A stretch of 5,967 bases of DNA. Source: Alphaproteobacteria bacterium (GTDB lineage: Bacteria; Pseudomonadota; Alphaproteobacteria; Rhizobiales; Devosiaceae). Position numbers and translations under genes: made by a program. How positions within the stretch are numbered: position 1 is the stretch's first letter; every line of letters begins with the position of its first letter. This document shows positions 5,510 to 5,967 of this stretch, piece by piece. The stretch lies in the NCBI GenBank assembly GCA_024279575.1, contig JAJRRJ010000239.1:1-5967 (forward strand), read 5' to 3'. The notes beneath the pieces are model-generated. The model did not search any database. It saw only the letters and a list, made by a program, of their open reading frames with translations, and had not been told where the DNA came from.

Positions 5510-5967
5510 TTGATCCTGTTCCTGACGCACAAACAGATGCGCAAATCGCGCCGCAAAAGCCACCAAAGAGAAAGTGGAAAGATCTGGGACCGCGGTTGAT
5601 TTCTGCATTCTTTATGCTTGCTGTAACGATTTTTATTGTTTGGATTGGGGGCTTGTGGTTTGCAATTCTGGTTGCAGCAGCATTTGCCTGGGTGATGCGT
5701 GAGTGGATGAAAATGGTGACGCGGCAGCCCCTTAGTACATTTGGAGTAATTCTGATGGTACTGATGGCAACAGTACCATTAATAAGCGCAGTTTTTGGTT
5801 TTGAGGCTGGAGCTGGTACTGCTGTCGTCGGCGTTATCGCAGCACTTTTTGGAAAAGCAGAAAATCGGGTTTGGAGAGCTGGTGGCTTTGCTTTTTTTTC
5901 CATTGTCGTTATCGCTTTGATTGCTATCCGAGGGGCGTCCCCCTTAGGGTTTATTGCCTGTTTTTTC
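5506..5967 (+). CDS. cdsA: phosphatidate cytidylyltransferase, N-terminal part (runs off the window)
   Basis: CDP-diacylglycerol synthase is an integral membrane enzyme that makes CDP-diacylglycerol from CTP and phosphatidate for phospholipid synthesis. The ATG at 5506 overlaps the uppS stop as ATGA, which indicates translational coupling. The 154 visible codons are open to the window end. They encode a charged cytoplasmic lead (residues 1-30, with KPPKRKWKDLGPRLISA) and then hydrophobic segments at about 32-47, 49-63, 77-97, 104-116 and 126-140. GGLWFAILVAAAFAWVMREW resembles the first membrane hairpin of the family, and RGASPLGFIACFF the lead into the catalytic half. The diagnostic C-terminal CTP-transferase signature lies beyond the window, so the call rests on partial similarity plus its place directly after uppS. 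Confidence 0.88.
   Translation, partial: MIDPVPDAQTDAQIAPQKPPKRKWKDLGPRLISAFFMLAVTIFIVWIGGLWFAILVAAAFAWVMREWMKMVTRQPLSTFGVILMVLMATVPLISAVFGFEAGAGTAVVGVIAALFGKAENRVWRAGGFAFFSIVVIALIAIRGASPLGFIACFF

Overview
The window is a chromosomal housekeeping segment from an alphaproteobacterium. The gene order is dnaE (3' end), rpsB, tsf, pyrH, frr, uppS, cdsA (5' end), all on the + strand. This order, with dnaE directly upstream of rpsB, is familiar from Hyphomicrobiales (Rhizobiales) and relatives. The S2 protein carries an acidic, Ala/Pro-rich linker and a helix-hairpin-helix-like tail of a kind known on ribosomal proteins of that group. The RRF motif VRHIRRDGM and the promoter-like CTTG(AC)/CTATAT elements also fit. 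Base composition looks close to 50% GC by eye, which is low for many Hyphomicrobiales. No genus can be named from the sequence alone.

Layout: positions 2-985 hold the C-terminal part of the replicative DNA polymerase alpha subunit, interrupted by an in-frame TAA at 671-673. Positions 986-1200 are non-coding leader DNA with a perfect dyad (1008-1035), a promoter candidate (1036-1064), a long-range pairing (1085/1170), a terminator-like hairpin (1130-1156) and the rpsB Shine-Dalgarno. rpsB (1201-2268) and tsf (2377-3300) are separated by a leader with two hairpins that could compete and a second promoter candidate. pyrH (TTG start, about 3362-4075) follows a third small hairpin region. frr (4105-4665), uppS (4739-5509) and cdsA (5506 to the window end, overlapping uppS by ATGA) complete the run.

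Functionally this is a growth-linked cluster. S2, EF-Ts and RRF serve ribosome assembly, elongation and recycling. PyrH makes UDP for RNA, DNA and cell-wall precursors. UppS makes the undecaprenyl carrier for peptidoglycan. CdsA makes CDP-diacylglycerol for phospholipids. No mobile elements, tRNAs, CRISPR arrays or phage genes were seen. I found no undescribed system. The points that merit a second look are the broken dnaE, the extended S2, and the RNA-like structures ahead of rpsB, tsf and pyrH.
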